Positions 43,275 to 53,429 of a DNA stretch of 64,000 nucleotides are shown here, in pieces. The stretch lies in assembly GCF_000143415.4 (NCBI RefSeq), contig NW_003314313.1, positions 986,334 to 1,050,333 of the forward strand. The letters are read 5' to 3'. The position numbers and the translations under genes were made by a program. The notes beneath the pieces were generated by a model. The model ran no database searches and had not been told where the DNA came from. It saw only the letters and a list, made by a program, of their open reading frames with translations. This DNA comes from Selaginella moellendorffii. Taxonomy: Eukaryota; Streptophyta; Lycopodiopsida; Selaginellales; Selaginellaceae. Within the stretch, counting starts at the first letter, position 1; each line of letters begins with the position of its first letter.

Positions 43275-44012
43275 TCACTTCTTGGAGCGGCGGGGCCGCT
43301 TGGATCCCCACACCTCGAATCTGGCGGCGGGGCAGCCACACCGAGCTCGAAAAACCAGCACCGCCCGCCCGTTTGGAGGAGCCATCCTCTTGAGCTCCGC
43401 CTCCAGCTCCTTTTGATCCTGCGCCAGCTGCAGCCCCTTGTCCAGCAGCACAGCGTTGGTCGGCGGCGAGCTCTTGACGCACTCCTCCGTCTCGAGCTGG
43501 ATGTCGCACTCCATGGCGTTTTTCAGCCCCTTGCACGACGGGTTGCCGCACTTCCTCGACTTAAACTGGTACAGCTCCCACATCCCGATCACCGACGCCG
43601 AGGTGAGCACCGCCGCCAGCGCGTAGGCGACGGGAGCCTCGTACACGACCTCGCCGATGAAGAGGAACGTTGCCGGGAGGATCTCGATGATCTCGTTGCA
43701 CACCAGCTTGAAGTATGGCGTGAAGAGGAAGGCGCAGGCGGCGAGAGCCACCAAGAGGATGAGGATGTCGATGGCGGCGGTGGAGCAGCGGTCGCAAGGT
43801 GGCGATGATTGGTGGTGGTGGCTGTTTACGCCGCCGCCGCCACCATTTGCTTGCTTCTTTGATCTAACTGGTTTGTACCTGGTTGTGCTGCTGCTACCGC
43901 TGGTGCTGCTCGAGGAGCCGAAGGTCAGACGGTCCGAGAGCATGACGGACTTCACCATTCCACACTGCCGCTTGATGATTCTGCAAGCTCTTGACAGGCT
44001 CCGGCAGACCAT
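43275..44012 (-). CDS. Ribosomal protein L34e-superfamily membrane protein (245 aa)
   Basis: Single coding exon. Residues 1-90 are serine- and glycine-rich and probably disordered. Two hydrophobic segments follow (AAIDILILLVALAACAFLF and VAYALAAVLTSASVIGMW). The conserved C-terminal region includes RKCGNPSCKGLKNAMECD, IQLETEECVKSS, LEAELKRMAPPNGRAVLVF and RARCGCPAARFEVWG. This matches the plant family labelled ribosomal protein L34e superfamily, which despite its name is not a ribosomal component; its function is not established. The paired CxxxxC and CGC motifs suggest metal binding. MVKSVMLSD, 18 residues in, is an alternative start. A leader intron between about 44,034 and 44,506 (acceptor before CGTTGGCACG, donor after GCATTTCTAG) is likely. 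Confidence 0.82.
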   Translation of the reverse strand: MVCRSLSRACRIIKRQCGMVKSVMLSDRLTFGSSSSTSGSSSTTRYKPVRSKKQANGGGGGVNSHHHQSSPPCDRCSTAAIDILILLVALAACAFLFTPYFKLVCNEIIEILPATFLFIGEVVYEAPVAYALAAVLTSASVIGMWELYQFKSRKCGNPSCKGLKNAMECDIQLETEECVKSSPPTNAVLLDKGLQLAQDQKELEAELKRMAPPNGRAVLVFRARCGCPAARFEVWGSKRPRRSKK

Positions 44013-44838
44013 CCCCGCGTGCCAACGCTAGAGCTGGAAAACACGAAAAGAGAAACTTAGTTTGGTCCCTTCTCCTCAAGGCACAGCACAAGAAAACCGC
44101 TAGAACAGAGTCCAAACAATCTAAGATTGACAAAAGGTGAAAATCTGAGCTGACAAACACAGAGAAACTTAGTTTGAAAGAAAGCTCTCAAGGCATTTTA
44201 CAGGTGTAACGACAACCAGCAAGAAAACCACGAGAACAAAGTATCGAAAAAACACTAGATTGACAAGATGTGATCTCAAATCCCAGACACCACAGTGCTC
44301 ACAGAAAGAGTTGTAAAAAGAAAAGAAAGACACGAGAGTAAAATGAAGGAGAAAAGAAAAGACCACAGAAACGATGAACGAGCTTCCCAGAAAGAGTCAA
44401 TCGGCAATGGATTCCGCGAGAAGCAAGCTCACAAAGAAAGAATTGCCCTAAAAATCGAGATCTCAATTTCGCCATGCAATCCGGCTGCTCCGGCAGTGAC
44501 ACATACCTAGAAATGCGATCTGATCGCGCAAGATCCACGCAGCAAAACCCTCGCCCTCGCGATCGCGCGACCCCGAATTCCGCCTCCGGCCGAAAGATTT
44601 GTGGCCAATTGGCGATGAGCCGATGAGCCTGGAAGAACCGCGGCTATGGCGCGCGGCTCGCCATCGGCATCGGCATCGCTAGCGCCATCGCAGCAGCACA
44701 GCCTCGGAAAGAATGTAAACCAGGAGAAAACGGACAAAGCAAAGACGAAAGAAAGAGATGAGGGCAAATGGAAGGAGAAAGTAAACGCGATTAATGACCT
44801 TTAGGGCTTTTGGCTGACGTATGCCCTAAAAGTCCCGT
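44013..44838 (-). promoter_or_regulatory. Leader, probable 5' UTR intron and promoter of the L34e-superfamily gene
   Basis: On the minus strand a good donor (CATTTCTAG/GTATGTG at about 44,507) and acceptor (TTCCAGCTCTAG near 44,034) fit one leader intron. No coding feature is convincing here. Confidence 0.4.
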
Positions 44839-47052
44839 TTAAATCGTTTGCTCTAGGTTTAAGGGTCTTTGAGCAATGGTGTTTGCTAGAGCTACACACG
44901 AGCTCCCATTTCGTGGATCGATCGATAGGATGTTCTTGGCGATATCTCGACCAACATTTAGATTCGAGCTTCTCTCGCAAGATGCGAGGAGTGATCCACA
45001 AACCACAACGTCGGCGATGAATGGCATGTTGTCTATCAAATCTCTCGCCTCTCCAAGCTTGCCGGATCTCCCGAGAGCGTCAACCAGGCTGCAATAGTGT
45101 TCTTTGGACGCCACCATGTCATAGTTCTCGCCCATAGAGGAAAAGTAGGACAAGCTCTCGGATATGAGGCCGGCATGGCTGCATCCGGCGAGAATCTTTG
45201 AGAATGCCGCGGGATTCAGCTCGATTCCCTCCATTTCCATGCTCCTGAAAGCCTGGGTGGCAATGGATCTCCCCGCGAATCTGGAATATGCCGCGACCAT
45301 GGTACACCACGACGTGGCGTCCCGCCTTGGCATCCTCTCAAACGTGAGCTTTGCCGCGAGGAGATGCCCGTTTTGGGCATATGCCGCGACCATGGTGTTC
45401 CACGTCACCATGTCCCGCCATGGTAGCACCGCAAAGGTCGCCTCGGCTTGTTTGAGGTGAAGATTCTGTGAATATGCTGCTATGATCGCGTTCCAGGCCA
45501 CCATGTCGCGCTCGCGGATGCCGTCGAAAGCTTCCTTCGCGCGGTCCAGATGACCCCCGTGGCCGTAGGACGCAATCATAGCCGTGCACGTGGCGGCATT
45601 TTGTAAGGGCATGCGTCCAAACACCTGCTCGGATTCGTGCACGTGTCCCTGGAGTCCGTACGCTGCGATGAGGGACGTACACGACACGATGTCGTGCTCG
45701 GGCATGGAATCGAACACCAGCCTGGCCTGCTCCAGTTGACCCTTCTCGGAATATGCGGTGACCAGCGTCGTCCAAGATGCGAGATTCCACTCCGGCATCA
45801 AGTCAAACCGCGACTTGGCATCTTCCAGATCGCCGCCCTGGGCAAATGCCGTCAAGAGCGCATTCCAGGAAAGAATATCCCTTTCGTTCATCGAGTCGAA
45901 AAGTCGTGATGCCGCGTTGGTCTCTCCGTACCGCCCGTACGCGCCAATCATGGTGTTCCAGCTGACCACATTGAACTCCGGCATGGCGTCCAGCGTGGCC
46001 CTAGCGGCATCAATGCCACTCTCGCCGGCATATGCGCCCAGCATCAAGCTCCACGAGGCAATGTCGTGCATGGGCATTTGCCGGAATAGGCTCTCCGATT
46101 CCCGCATATGCCCGGCTTGGGCATATGCCATTAGCATCGCGTTCCACGAGAAAACATCGTGCGTGACCATTTCGTCAAACAGACGCTTCGCCTCATTCAC
46201 GTTACCATGCTGTGCATGCATTGTAAGTACCGCATTGTACGACACTATGGTAAACTCGGGAGATTCGTCAAAGATTCTCAACGCCTCGCTAATATGCCTT
46301 GCCTGGGCATATGCCGAGACCATGGCCGTCCACGTCACCACGTCGCGGTCGGGCATTCTATCAAAAACTACTTTTGCCTCGTCAAGATGCCCGCTTAAGG
46401 CATATGCCGAGAGCATCGACGTCCACGCACGCAAATCTCGCTGTGGCATTCTATCGAAATAATCCTTTGCTTCGTTGACTAAACCATTTGTTCCAAATGC
46501 CTGGATGATTGTGTTCCAAGCAATTGGATCTGGATCTACGAGCCCATCAAACAGGAGCTTTGCTTTCGTGAGATCTCCTTTTTGGGCATAGAGGGATATC
46601 AAAGTCGTCCATGAAACCATGTCCTTGACGGGCATTTGATCGAACAATCTCTGCGTTTCCTCGATAGATCCAAGACGAGCATACGCGGCGATCATCGAAT
46701 TCCAGCACACCGAATTCTTCCAAGGGATTCGATCGAAGAAGTTTCTGGCCTGATCGAGGCTGCCACTATCAACGTAGGCGGACAGCATGATACCCCAAGA
46801 GAAGGAATTGGGGCGGCGAATGGAATCAAACACCGATCGAGCTTCATCGATCGCTCCACACTTTCCATACAATTCGACGATGAGATTGGAGAGATACCTG
46901 TTCTGCGAATGCTGGCTCGCAGCGACGCGAGAGTGGGCGTCTCGGGCTCTCGACACATCGCGAAGAGCTCCACAGGATCTAATCAAGATCGCGAGCTCGT
47001 CAACCTCGCAAAGTTCTTGAGATTTGGACTTTACGACAGGTTTCATGATCAC
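44839..47052 (-). CDS. PPR protein with about 17 tandem S motifs (737 aa)
   Basis: One minus-strand exon. The start region (ELAILIRSCGALRDVSRARD; YLSNLIVELYGKCGAIDEAR) is typical. About 17 consecutive 31-residue motifs follow (SWTTLISLYAQKGDLTKAKL and variants), then a longer block (AFSKILAGCSHAGLISESL) and an E-like end (CSLVDALGRSGKLGEARDLI; VCGSLLASCERSS). There is no DYW domain. The expected role is organelle RNA binding. The start is 65 bp downstream of the stop codon of the peroxidase gene on the same strand, again an extremely short gap. Confidence 0.9.
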   Translation of the reverse strand: MIMKPVVKSKSQELCEVDELAILIRSCGALRDVSRARDAHSRVAASQHSQNRYLSNLIVELYGKCGAIDEARSVFDSIRRPNSFSWGIMLSAYVDSGSLDQARNFFDRIPWKNSVCWNSMIAAYARLGSIEETQRLFDQMPVKDMVSWTTLISLYAQKGDLTKAKLLFDGLVDPDPIAWNTIIQAFGTNGLVNEAKDYFDRMPQRDLRAWTSMLSAYALSGHLDEAKVVFDRMPDRDVVTWTAMVSAYAQARHISEALRIFDESPEFTIVSYNAVLTMHAQHGNVNEAKRLFDEMVTHDVFSWNAMLMAYAQAGHMRESESLFRQMPMHDIASWSLMLGAYAGESGIDAARATLDAMPEFNVVSWNTMIGAYGRYGETNAASRLFDSMNERDILSWNALLTAFAQGGDLEDAKSRFDLMPEWNLASWTTLVTAYSEKGQLEQARLVFDSMPEHDIVSCTSLIAAYGLQGHVHESEQVFGRMPLQNAATCTAMIASYGHGGHLDRAKEAFDGIRERDMVAWNAIIAAYSQNLHLKQAEATFAVLPWRDMVTWNTMVAAYAQNGHLLAAKLTFERMPRRDATSWCTMVAAYSRFAGRSIATQAFRSMEMEGIELNPAAFSKILAGCSHAGLISESLSYFSSMGENYDMVASKEHYCSLVDALGRSGKLGEARDLIDNMPFIADVVVCGSLLASCERSSNLNVGRDIAKNILSIDPRNGSSCVALANTIAQRPLNLEQTI

Positions 47053-47117
47053 ACAACTTCATGAGATATTTGCGTGTATAAGAAAAAATCGAAGCACTCG
47101 TCTATCAATCTCTAGGC

Positions 47118-48349
47118 CTACGAGTTGATCGCGCGGCAATTCGATCGAACCTGCGTGGCTTCCGAGTTAACGACGCTGGTGAGCTTGACAAACGCTCGCG
47201 AGAATGTGTCGAAGAACAATCCCTGGTTCTGAGCAAACTTGGAAGTATAGATCGAGGTCCTGGGATCGCTCTCGACAGCAGCATCAAGCGCGAAGAGCAC
47301 CCGCCGCAAGGCAGCGTCCTTGAAGAACATGTTGTCGAATCTAAACATGGTTGAATCGTTTGGGATGGCCGTGATGTTGAGGTAGAACTTCGGACTCGGG
47401 CACAACACTCGCAACGCCATCGAGTACATGAGATCCATCTTGGTATCAACGCTTGGATAGAGCCGGTTGACAACGCTCAAGCAGTGCCCAACTCCAAGAG
47501 TGTGAGCTCCTGGAACCAAGTATATCACCAAGTATATCAGCCAAAGAGAAGGACGAGCCGCTCGATCGATCGAAAGAAACTAGAGGCTAAAACCAAGGAA
47601 ACTATGGAAGAACACACTCACCGAGAAGAGACACAGCCTCTTGCGGGTTAATTCCCATGGACGCGAAGTCTTGGAGAATTTCCTCCACGGAAGAAGTGGC
47701 AGTGGCAAGCTTGCGATTCGCGGTCACGAGGTCCGCTCTCGTGCTATCTTTGCGACCCGTTAGAACAGGAATGTTTGGTCCTCCAGCCTGCAAATTCTCG
47801 CTAAGGCAAACAAAGAAAAGAGAAGAAAGGAAAGATCTTCTTACCAGCAAGATGGAGTCTCGAGCAGCTAGAGCGATGATGTCAGCGCAAGAGACAGTGC
47901 GCGGGCAGCTCCCCTCCAACGACGCCTTGATCCTATCGATGAAATCCACGCGACGGATGCCAAAGTTCTTGGGAGATTCCAGCTCGCTCTGAAACTGTGG
48001 AGTGGAATCCAAGATGATCGATGCATCGCAGCCCTGAAGGCACAGAAGAATAGTCTAGATGATCCAAGAACACCTGGAAGGAAAGAATCCATACCATGAC
48101 ATCGCAATCGTGGAAGGCGAGGCGAAGCAATGCCGCTCCAGCGGTGGGATCTTGCATGAGGAGCGTCATGAGCGTCTGGCGCACGATGGTCTCGGCATTG
48201 GGGCAGCTGGATCCGTAGTATCCCAATCGCAGTGAGGTGGAAGTGGAATTTCCCAGAGCTTGCGGCCGCTGTGACGACTCCTGATCCACTGCGAGGCAAG
48301 AGATCGCGAGGAGGAGGAGGAGAAGCAACGCGAAAGACGCCATTGCCAT
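47118..48349 (-). CDS. Class III secretory peroxidase, 4 exons, 333 aa
   Basis: Exons (minus): 48,349-48,095; 48,033-47,845; 47,787-47,622; 47,509-47,118; total 1,002 nt in frame. A signal peptide (ASFALLLLLLLAISCLA) leads to the secretory path. Heme-peroxidase motifs are present: LRLGYYGSSCPNAETIV, distal site LLRLAFHDCDVMGCDASI (catalytic Arg and His), VSCADIIALAARDSI, and proximal site SLLGAHTLGVGHC. Conserved cysteines are in place. It oxidises phenolics with H2O2 in the cell wall or vacuole. Where most relatives have HDCFV, this one has HDCDV, an acidic change in the distal pocket. The four-exon, three-intron structure is usual for the family. Confidence 0.92.
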
Positions 48350-49867
48350 CGATCGCTCCCGATCGAATGTACGAAGAGAAGGTTGCCGCCCTCCTGCTCA
48401 GCGGTGGCGCCGAGCGCGCGATTATGAATCCATGGCGCAGCCAAATCCATTACGCTAGCAGTTGGATGGAGGCAGCGCGCGCTCGGCTGACTTCACGCAA
48501 CGGGCAGTTCGTCCGTGAAGCGCCACCGTCTGGAATCTTTTCTATGAATTTTAGGGTTCCTCCTTTTGGCGCTCGAAAGATGAGAGTGGATTCTCATGCC
48601 TTATTCCAGAGCTTTGATGAATCTCTTCTTCTCTGGCCGCTAGAGCGGAGCAAGCCTTGAGGAATCCTGGATTTGCCAACCCTGGTCTGAAGAAGCTATG
48701 TCAGTCTTCTCAGTCTGATATCTTTCCTTCGTTTTGATACTAAAACCGATGGAGCCGCTCCGACGAAAACATGCACTTGCGCAGACCAATGATCCGCTGG
48801 CTGAGACGTGGCACCTCTATGCTTTGGGAGGAGCATTTGATACTTGTATAGTACAGTAACTAAGGATTTCATTGGTACACTTGGCCTTATGAAGGAAATT
48901 CGGGCTCCAAAAGCTTGACAATCTGAAAGCACATGTTCTTGTTTATTTTGCCGACATTTTCTTTCTTATGGTGAGGGATGTTCAATGTGTTTCTTTTCCT
49001 GGTGAGATACTAGTTTTCTTGGCTCAGTGCAGGGGTGTCAGCACAAGAACTTTACAAGAAAAGGATTTCGCACTGTCAAGGACTTGCAGCTGTGCAGGAA
49101 GCATGCAATCCCCGTACAAGACGAAATAGCAAGATACGCTACTACTGTCAATGATTTCCAAGGTGAAATGGGAAGGTCTTGGAAGGTCCTCATCCACTTT
49201 TTCTGTACATTTTGATTTTTTCAGGTGGCATTACATGCCATCATCTACAAATGTACCGACCAATGCAGGGCAAAAAAAAAAACAATAATTTAGATGGTTT
49301 TTAAGGGTAGTGTTCATTATTTTGAGGTGATTGTGACACCAAGCTGGTTTTCTAAATAATATCATCCATGGAATAAAAGTTGTCTTATGACATGTTTTCA
49401 CCAACTTTTGAGTAAGAATATTGGTTGGACTAACCTTTTCAACATTTGAATGATAGAAATTCATGATATCATTAAAATGCAAACACACTTTAAACTTGCT
49501 TACATGGAATGTTGAATAAAATTTTAAACTAACTAACAAGTTTAAAGTGTAAATAAAATCATTTAAACTCAAAGATGCTTAATTAAGATTTTTAGCTAAT
49601 TGAAAAAAAAGTGTAATCCTTTCCTTTTATATTTGAACCTAAAAGATCATCTTTTGAATCATTCTTTTTTACTACTTATAAAATAACAACATATTTCAAT
49701 GTGTTCTAGATATCTTTAAGAAATCCTTCACAAAAAAAACTCTAGCCATACAATAAAAAGAAATTAGATATATTTACAGCAGGTAGGAGCTCCAAAGGCT
49801 CAAGAGGTAAATAACTCTCCTTAAATTGTTTGACAAACTGTTTAGCCAAAGAGCCTTGGTTTATGGA
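48350..49867. other. Intergenic region upstream of peroxidase, AT-rich to the right
   Basis: The first few hundred bases are presumably the peroxidase promoter. From about 49,200 the DNA is AT-rich with no frame of note. I see no gene. Confidence 0.45.
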
Positions 49868-50140
49868 GAAAGAGGCCACTTGGTTCCTCCCATTTTCTCC
49901 TTGGCCTTGTTCCGGTTGAAGGCCCAGAATTGGACCAGGTCCATGGCACCTTCGTTAGCACAGTAGAACCCACGCACAAAACATAATCTCATGATACTTC
50001 TCACGCCCCATATATCTTCCAGGAATGCACGTTTGTGCCAGTCATCAGTAAGCTCGCTGGAAGGCTACAAGCAGCACTACGAGACGCTTGCGGACGTACC
50101 ACTGCGTGTTCCACACTCGCATCCACCCTTGTAAAACCTT
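49868..50140 (-). pseudogene. Fragment of the unknown gene at 52,028-53,411
   Basis: Matches 52,800-52,990 (cttctc-ggcctcgttccgg-tgaaggcccggaa; atcttccaggtattctcgtttgcgccagtcatca) and then jumps to 53,305-53,405 (gcgctacgagacgctcgccgacgtac; ccactgc). It lacks the intervening intron and the 5' part of exon 2. Stops and indels make it inactive. Confidence 0.7.
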
Positions 50141-51030
50141 AGAAGACTCTTTAGTATACAGAAATCGAGATCTTTGGCGGTGTCCTGGACTAGACCGAAC
50201 TTTCATGGATGTTTTTCTTGCAAGTTTCACGTAGATTGGGATGGCAGTGTGGAAATGCAAGATCTTAAAACCCAATACACTTTATATAAAAAACAGAAAG
50301 GAAAAACTATTGACCAGGCACAAAGATGCTCTACATCAGCAACAACCTCATCTCTATGTACACTCATGCGGCAGTGGCTGGACACCTAGCAGACAGTCTC
50401 ATCAGGCATCATTGTCCCATGATCCTGCAAGACAACAGCCATCTGGCGTCAAGAACAGCGAGAGCAGAATACAATTGGAGGAATCGCGAGCTGCAATTCA
50501 GCGTCTCCTACAGGATCTAGAACGGCTCACAGGTAACCCCGAGGAAAGACAAGTTTTTCTATTAGGAAAGAAATCACTGACAAAAGAGACTGCGGAAGCT
50601 GTTCCTGAAGAGGAAGATGCTGCAGACGAAGAGGACGAGGACGATCTTCTGGGATTAAGGAGAGAGCAGATGCTACGATGCCTGAGCTTGCAAACGTGGT
50701 GGCGCCAGTAGGAACCCGTACTGCGATCAAATTTTGGTACGCGGACCGTCTCAACTACTCGCTTGACAATTTGCCGTCCAAGGAGCAGGTTCTGCTCGTG
50801 CATTGCGATGGATGATCCTGCTGAAGAGCTGCCTTTTGAGATCAACTGGACGCCGAGGTACTACAGGTGTGAAAGGTTGGAATGAAATATGCCCTTTTTA
50901 AGGCAATACGCTTCTGCTTTTGATGCATTGAACCATGGGCATAATAGCTTGACAAGATTTCTCTGCGTCTGGAAGGCATAAGTTTCTTAGTTTCAAGCCG
51001 GAGAGAATTCTCGGAAAGAGAAGAAAACGT
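50141..51030. other. Unassigned region, possible small gene
   Basis: A 156-codon plus-strand frame (50,241-50,711) has an acidic stretch (VPEEEDAADEEDEDDLLGL). The next frame reads TRTAIKFWYADRLNYSLDN. I cannot assign either and no splice model is convincing. Confidence 0.3.
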
Positions 51031-51160
51031 GAACACCTGTACCATGACATCGCAATCGTGGAACAGCTGGAGCCAATCGCAGCGGTTCTTACTGCCAGGC
51101 AAGAGACTGCGAGGGCCGAGGAGGGAAAGCAGAGATCGCTCCTGATTAGCCAGTATAGAC
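51031..51160 (-). pseudogene. Peroxidase exon 1 fragment
   Basis: accatgacatcgcaatcgtgga (about 51,042-51,063) equals the FHDCDVM end of peroxidase exon 1 at 48,094-48,115. Further right, tgcgaggcaagaga-like sequence matches the signal-peptide region. The parts between are deleted. It is a short decayed duplicate. Confidence 0.6.
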
Positions 51161-51319
51161 TTCTAGTTTCGACACTCAGATAGTTGAGCTCCGAACAGGG
51201 AAGGAGGTTTTGCAGCGTGATCGGCCATGACCCTGTTCCATTCTTCTCGCCTTCTCTATCATGGTATCTTTTAGCCGCATCTTCGTACTCTAATAAACTA
51301 TAAGCGGTTTCATCGCGAT

Positions 51320-51562
51320 ATGGCGAGCAGTTCCTCTGTCTTGCTCATCAGGGAGATCAGTCCTGGAGGACACTCCTGTCTGCATGCCGGACGCGGAGAG
51401 ATGTGGAGACTGGAAAATATTGACGATAGAGACCCGGCAGCGTACGAGTTCTCTCATGTCCAACCTGTGAAGGAGCTGTCACGGATCCTGCGAAGTCAAG
51501 TGGAACTCTACTCTGCAATCAATAGCCAGATCAATAGCGACTGCGGAGGATCTAGTTGCTGA
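51320..51562 (+). CDS. Possible small protein or gene fragment, unassigned
   Basis: An 80-codon frame starts MASSSSVLLIREISPGGHSC and has HAGRGEMWRLENIDDRDPA. The start is faintly like the OB-fold protein TEN1 of the telomere CST complex, but the rest does not follow, so I do not assign it. It may be a first exon or a remnant. Confidence 0.25.
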   Translation: MASSSSVLLIREISPGGHSCLHAGRGEMWRLENIDDRDPAAYEFSHVQPVKELSRILRSQVELYSAINSQINSDCGGSSC

Positions 51563-51910
51563 TGGAAAGAACACAGATAGCGATGACGATGAGGCAAGAG
51601 CATTCTCGTTTTCATCTTTGCAAACTTTGCTAACTTGGACGGGCAAGAGGAGTAGACGCATCAAGCACAAACTTAACAATCTCCCTTTTAAAAGCCCCTC
51701 GGCGTGGATTTCTTGCCAGTAGTCCTTGAGGGTTAAATCGACGGACGCAGTTTCAAGTTTTCTCGCTTCTTCAGCATGAAAGAATCTATGAACTTCGTAG
51801 TTTTGTACAAGCAGCAGCCACTGTGCAGTGGAACTCTTCTCGTCATCTTCGCGGGTTACTACTGCCTTAGAAGACGCTACATTTAAAACAAGACAAAAGA
51901 AAAACAACAT
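51479..51910 (-). CDS. Hypothetical protein frame (143 aa), unassigned
   Basis: Begins MLFFFCLVLNVASSKAVV, which could be a signal peptide, and contains WLLLVQNYEVHRFFHAEEAR. Nothing in it is recognised. It overlaps the opposite 51,320-51,562 frame, so at most one is likely real. Confidence 0.25.
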   Translation of the reverse strand: MLFFFCLVLNVASSKAVVTREDDEKSSTAQWLLLVQNYEVHRFFHAEEARKLETASVDLTLKDYWQEIHAEGLLKGRLLSLCLMRLLLLPVQVSKVCKDENENALASSSSLSVFFPSATRSSAVAIDLAIDCRVEFHLTSQDP

Positions 51911-52027
51911 GAGAATCTCGAATGCAGCAGCTGCAGCACAAAATGTTCTAGATCCACCTTGTCGAGCGGCGATCCCAATTTAAAAGCTGGAAGGAGCGGT
52001 TGACTGATAACAATGATGAACAAGTTT

Positions 52028-53411
52028 TCACGAGAAGAGTTCCCTAAGTTGGCACATAGAAAGGACCGCTAAAACCGTGCGCAATGCAAACTGCCCGTCA
52101 TCCCTTATGCGGCACCTTCCCTCTTCGTCCTCCTCGTCCTCCTCGTCCTCCTCGTCAGCCTGTGGTGCCTAAAAGAAAACAAAGATTCTGTAGAACGCAC
52201 TTTTCGAGAGTAACTTACCTCCTGGGCCTGATCAGCTGCTGGAGCTCCCTCCCACGGTAGATGCACCTGGCTCTTCCTGATCTTGGCATACGCAGTTTTA
52301 CCATGATCATCGTCCTCGACGAACAAAAAGTTCTGGATGAGCTGCAGGATGTTGAGACACTCGTCGAAGCTCTGGTATGGAGCGCTGAGCTTGTCGACCA
52401 CCATGCGAAACAGCCAGTTCTCACCGCAGTTGAGCCTCTCCAGGACGATCTTCTTGACAGCGGGCGAGTACGCAATGGCCAGCTCGATCCAGGGTACTGG
52501 AATCTGGAGACGTCGCAGCCAGTTCTTGGGGATCTCCCCCATCTACACAAAGACACGACAACAAACAATGGAGGCTTCCAAAGTGAAGCCAGAAAAGCTT
52601 ACCTTCCAGGTACCCGAGTTTAGAACATGGCAGGAGCTGACCGAGAAAGTCCCGGCATCCAAGTCGATGATGTAGACGTACTCCATCATGAGATCAAGCT
52701 CCGGCTGCTCCATCACCGGCTCTCGATTCGACACGAACATGCCGAGCTCGAGCAAGCGAAACCAGAGTCGCTCTTGGGACTCGATGTTCCGGCACAGGAA
52801 CGCCCATCCGTTTCCTCCTCCCAGTTTCTTCTCGGCCTCGTTCCGGATGAAGGCCCGGAACTGGACCGGGTCGTCAAGAATGGCAGCCATGCTCGCTATC
52901 ACAGCATCACCCACGCTCCTGATGGAGTGATACTGCATCCGCCCCATATCTTCCAGGTATTCTCGTTTGCGCCAGTCATCACCACCAAGCGTGTAGTCGC
53001 GGACAGCGTCGATGATCGCGTCCGAGGGTTGATGCTCGCTTCTCTCTTTACCTCCGCACTGTCGAGCACACGTAAGAGTTAGACGGGAAGCAGAAAAGAT
53101 GAAAGCTTGAGCCTGATCAGAAAGAGGAAGAAAGATGAGAGCTTGAGCCTGATCAGAGAGAGGAAGAAAGATGAGAGCTTGAGCCTGATCAAAGAGAGGA
53201 AGAAAGATGAAGCTTGAGCGTTGAGAGAGGGGAGAAAGATCACCTGGATGAAGACGGCCTTGTCGAGCAGGCGCCTCCACTCTTCCGGGTCCGGATGATC
53301 CGCGAGCAGCGCTACGAGACGCTCGCCGACGTACTCGAGCTGCACCCACTGCTTGTAGAGAAGATAGTAGACGCCTTTGTAGCGGTAGGAGATCCACGCT
53401 CGCATCCCCAT
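52028..53411 (-). CDS. Unknown protein family, 4 exons, 362 aa (resembles uncharacterised fungal proteins)
   Basis: Exons (minus): 53,411-53,244; 53,058-52,603; 52,542-52,219; 52,168-52,028; total 1,089 nt in frame. The start is MGMRAWISYRYKGVYYLLYK, then DHPDPEEWRRLLDK. Later come EYVYIIDLDAGTFSVSS and IPKNWLRRLQIPVPWIEL. The end is acidic (EEDEEDEEDEEG). The pattern of RYKG-YY at the start, a D-PEEW segment, and Y-Y-IDLD--FSV resembles a family of uncharacterised proteins that I know from basidiomycete and other fungal genomes. That is recollection of a pattern, not a search. No signal peptide or membrane segment. Intron 1 carries a 36-bp tandem repeat. A decayed partial copy lies at 49,868-50,140. 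Confidence 0.7.
53090..53235 (-). repeat. 36-bp tandem repeat in intron 1 of the unknown gene
   Basis: Three to four copies of gagagcttgagcctgatcag plus agagaggaagaaagat, with the outer copies degenerate. The unit is a multiple of three and free of stops in two frames, so frames run through the intron. Confidence 0.85.
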
Positions 53412-53429
53412 GGCCAGACACCCTTCTAA

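Noticed and set aside
43120-43551. Other minus-strand frame over the L34e-superfamily gene
   Set aside because: The conserved family residues are all in the 43,275-44,012 frame; this is a shadow.
48232-48660. 142-codon plus-strand frame over the peroxidase start
   Set aside because: It is antisense to peroxidase exon 1 and its promoter, with no recognisable domain.
51320-51562. Telomere protein TEN1
   Set aside because: Only the first 30 residues vaguely fit; conserved downstream parts are absent, so no name was given.
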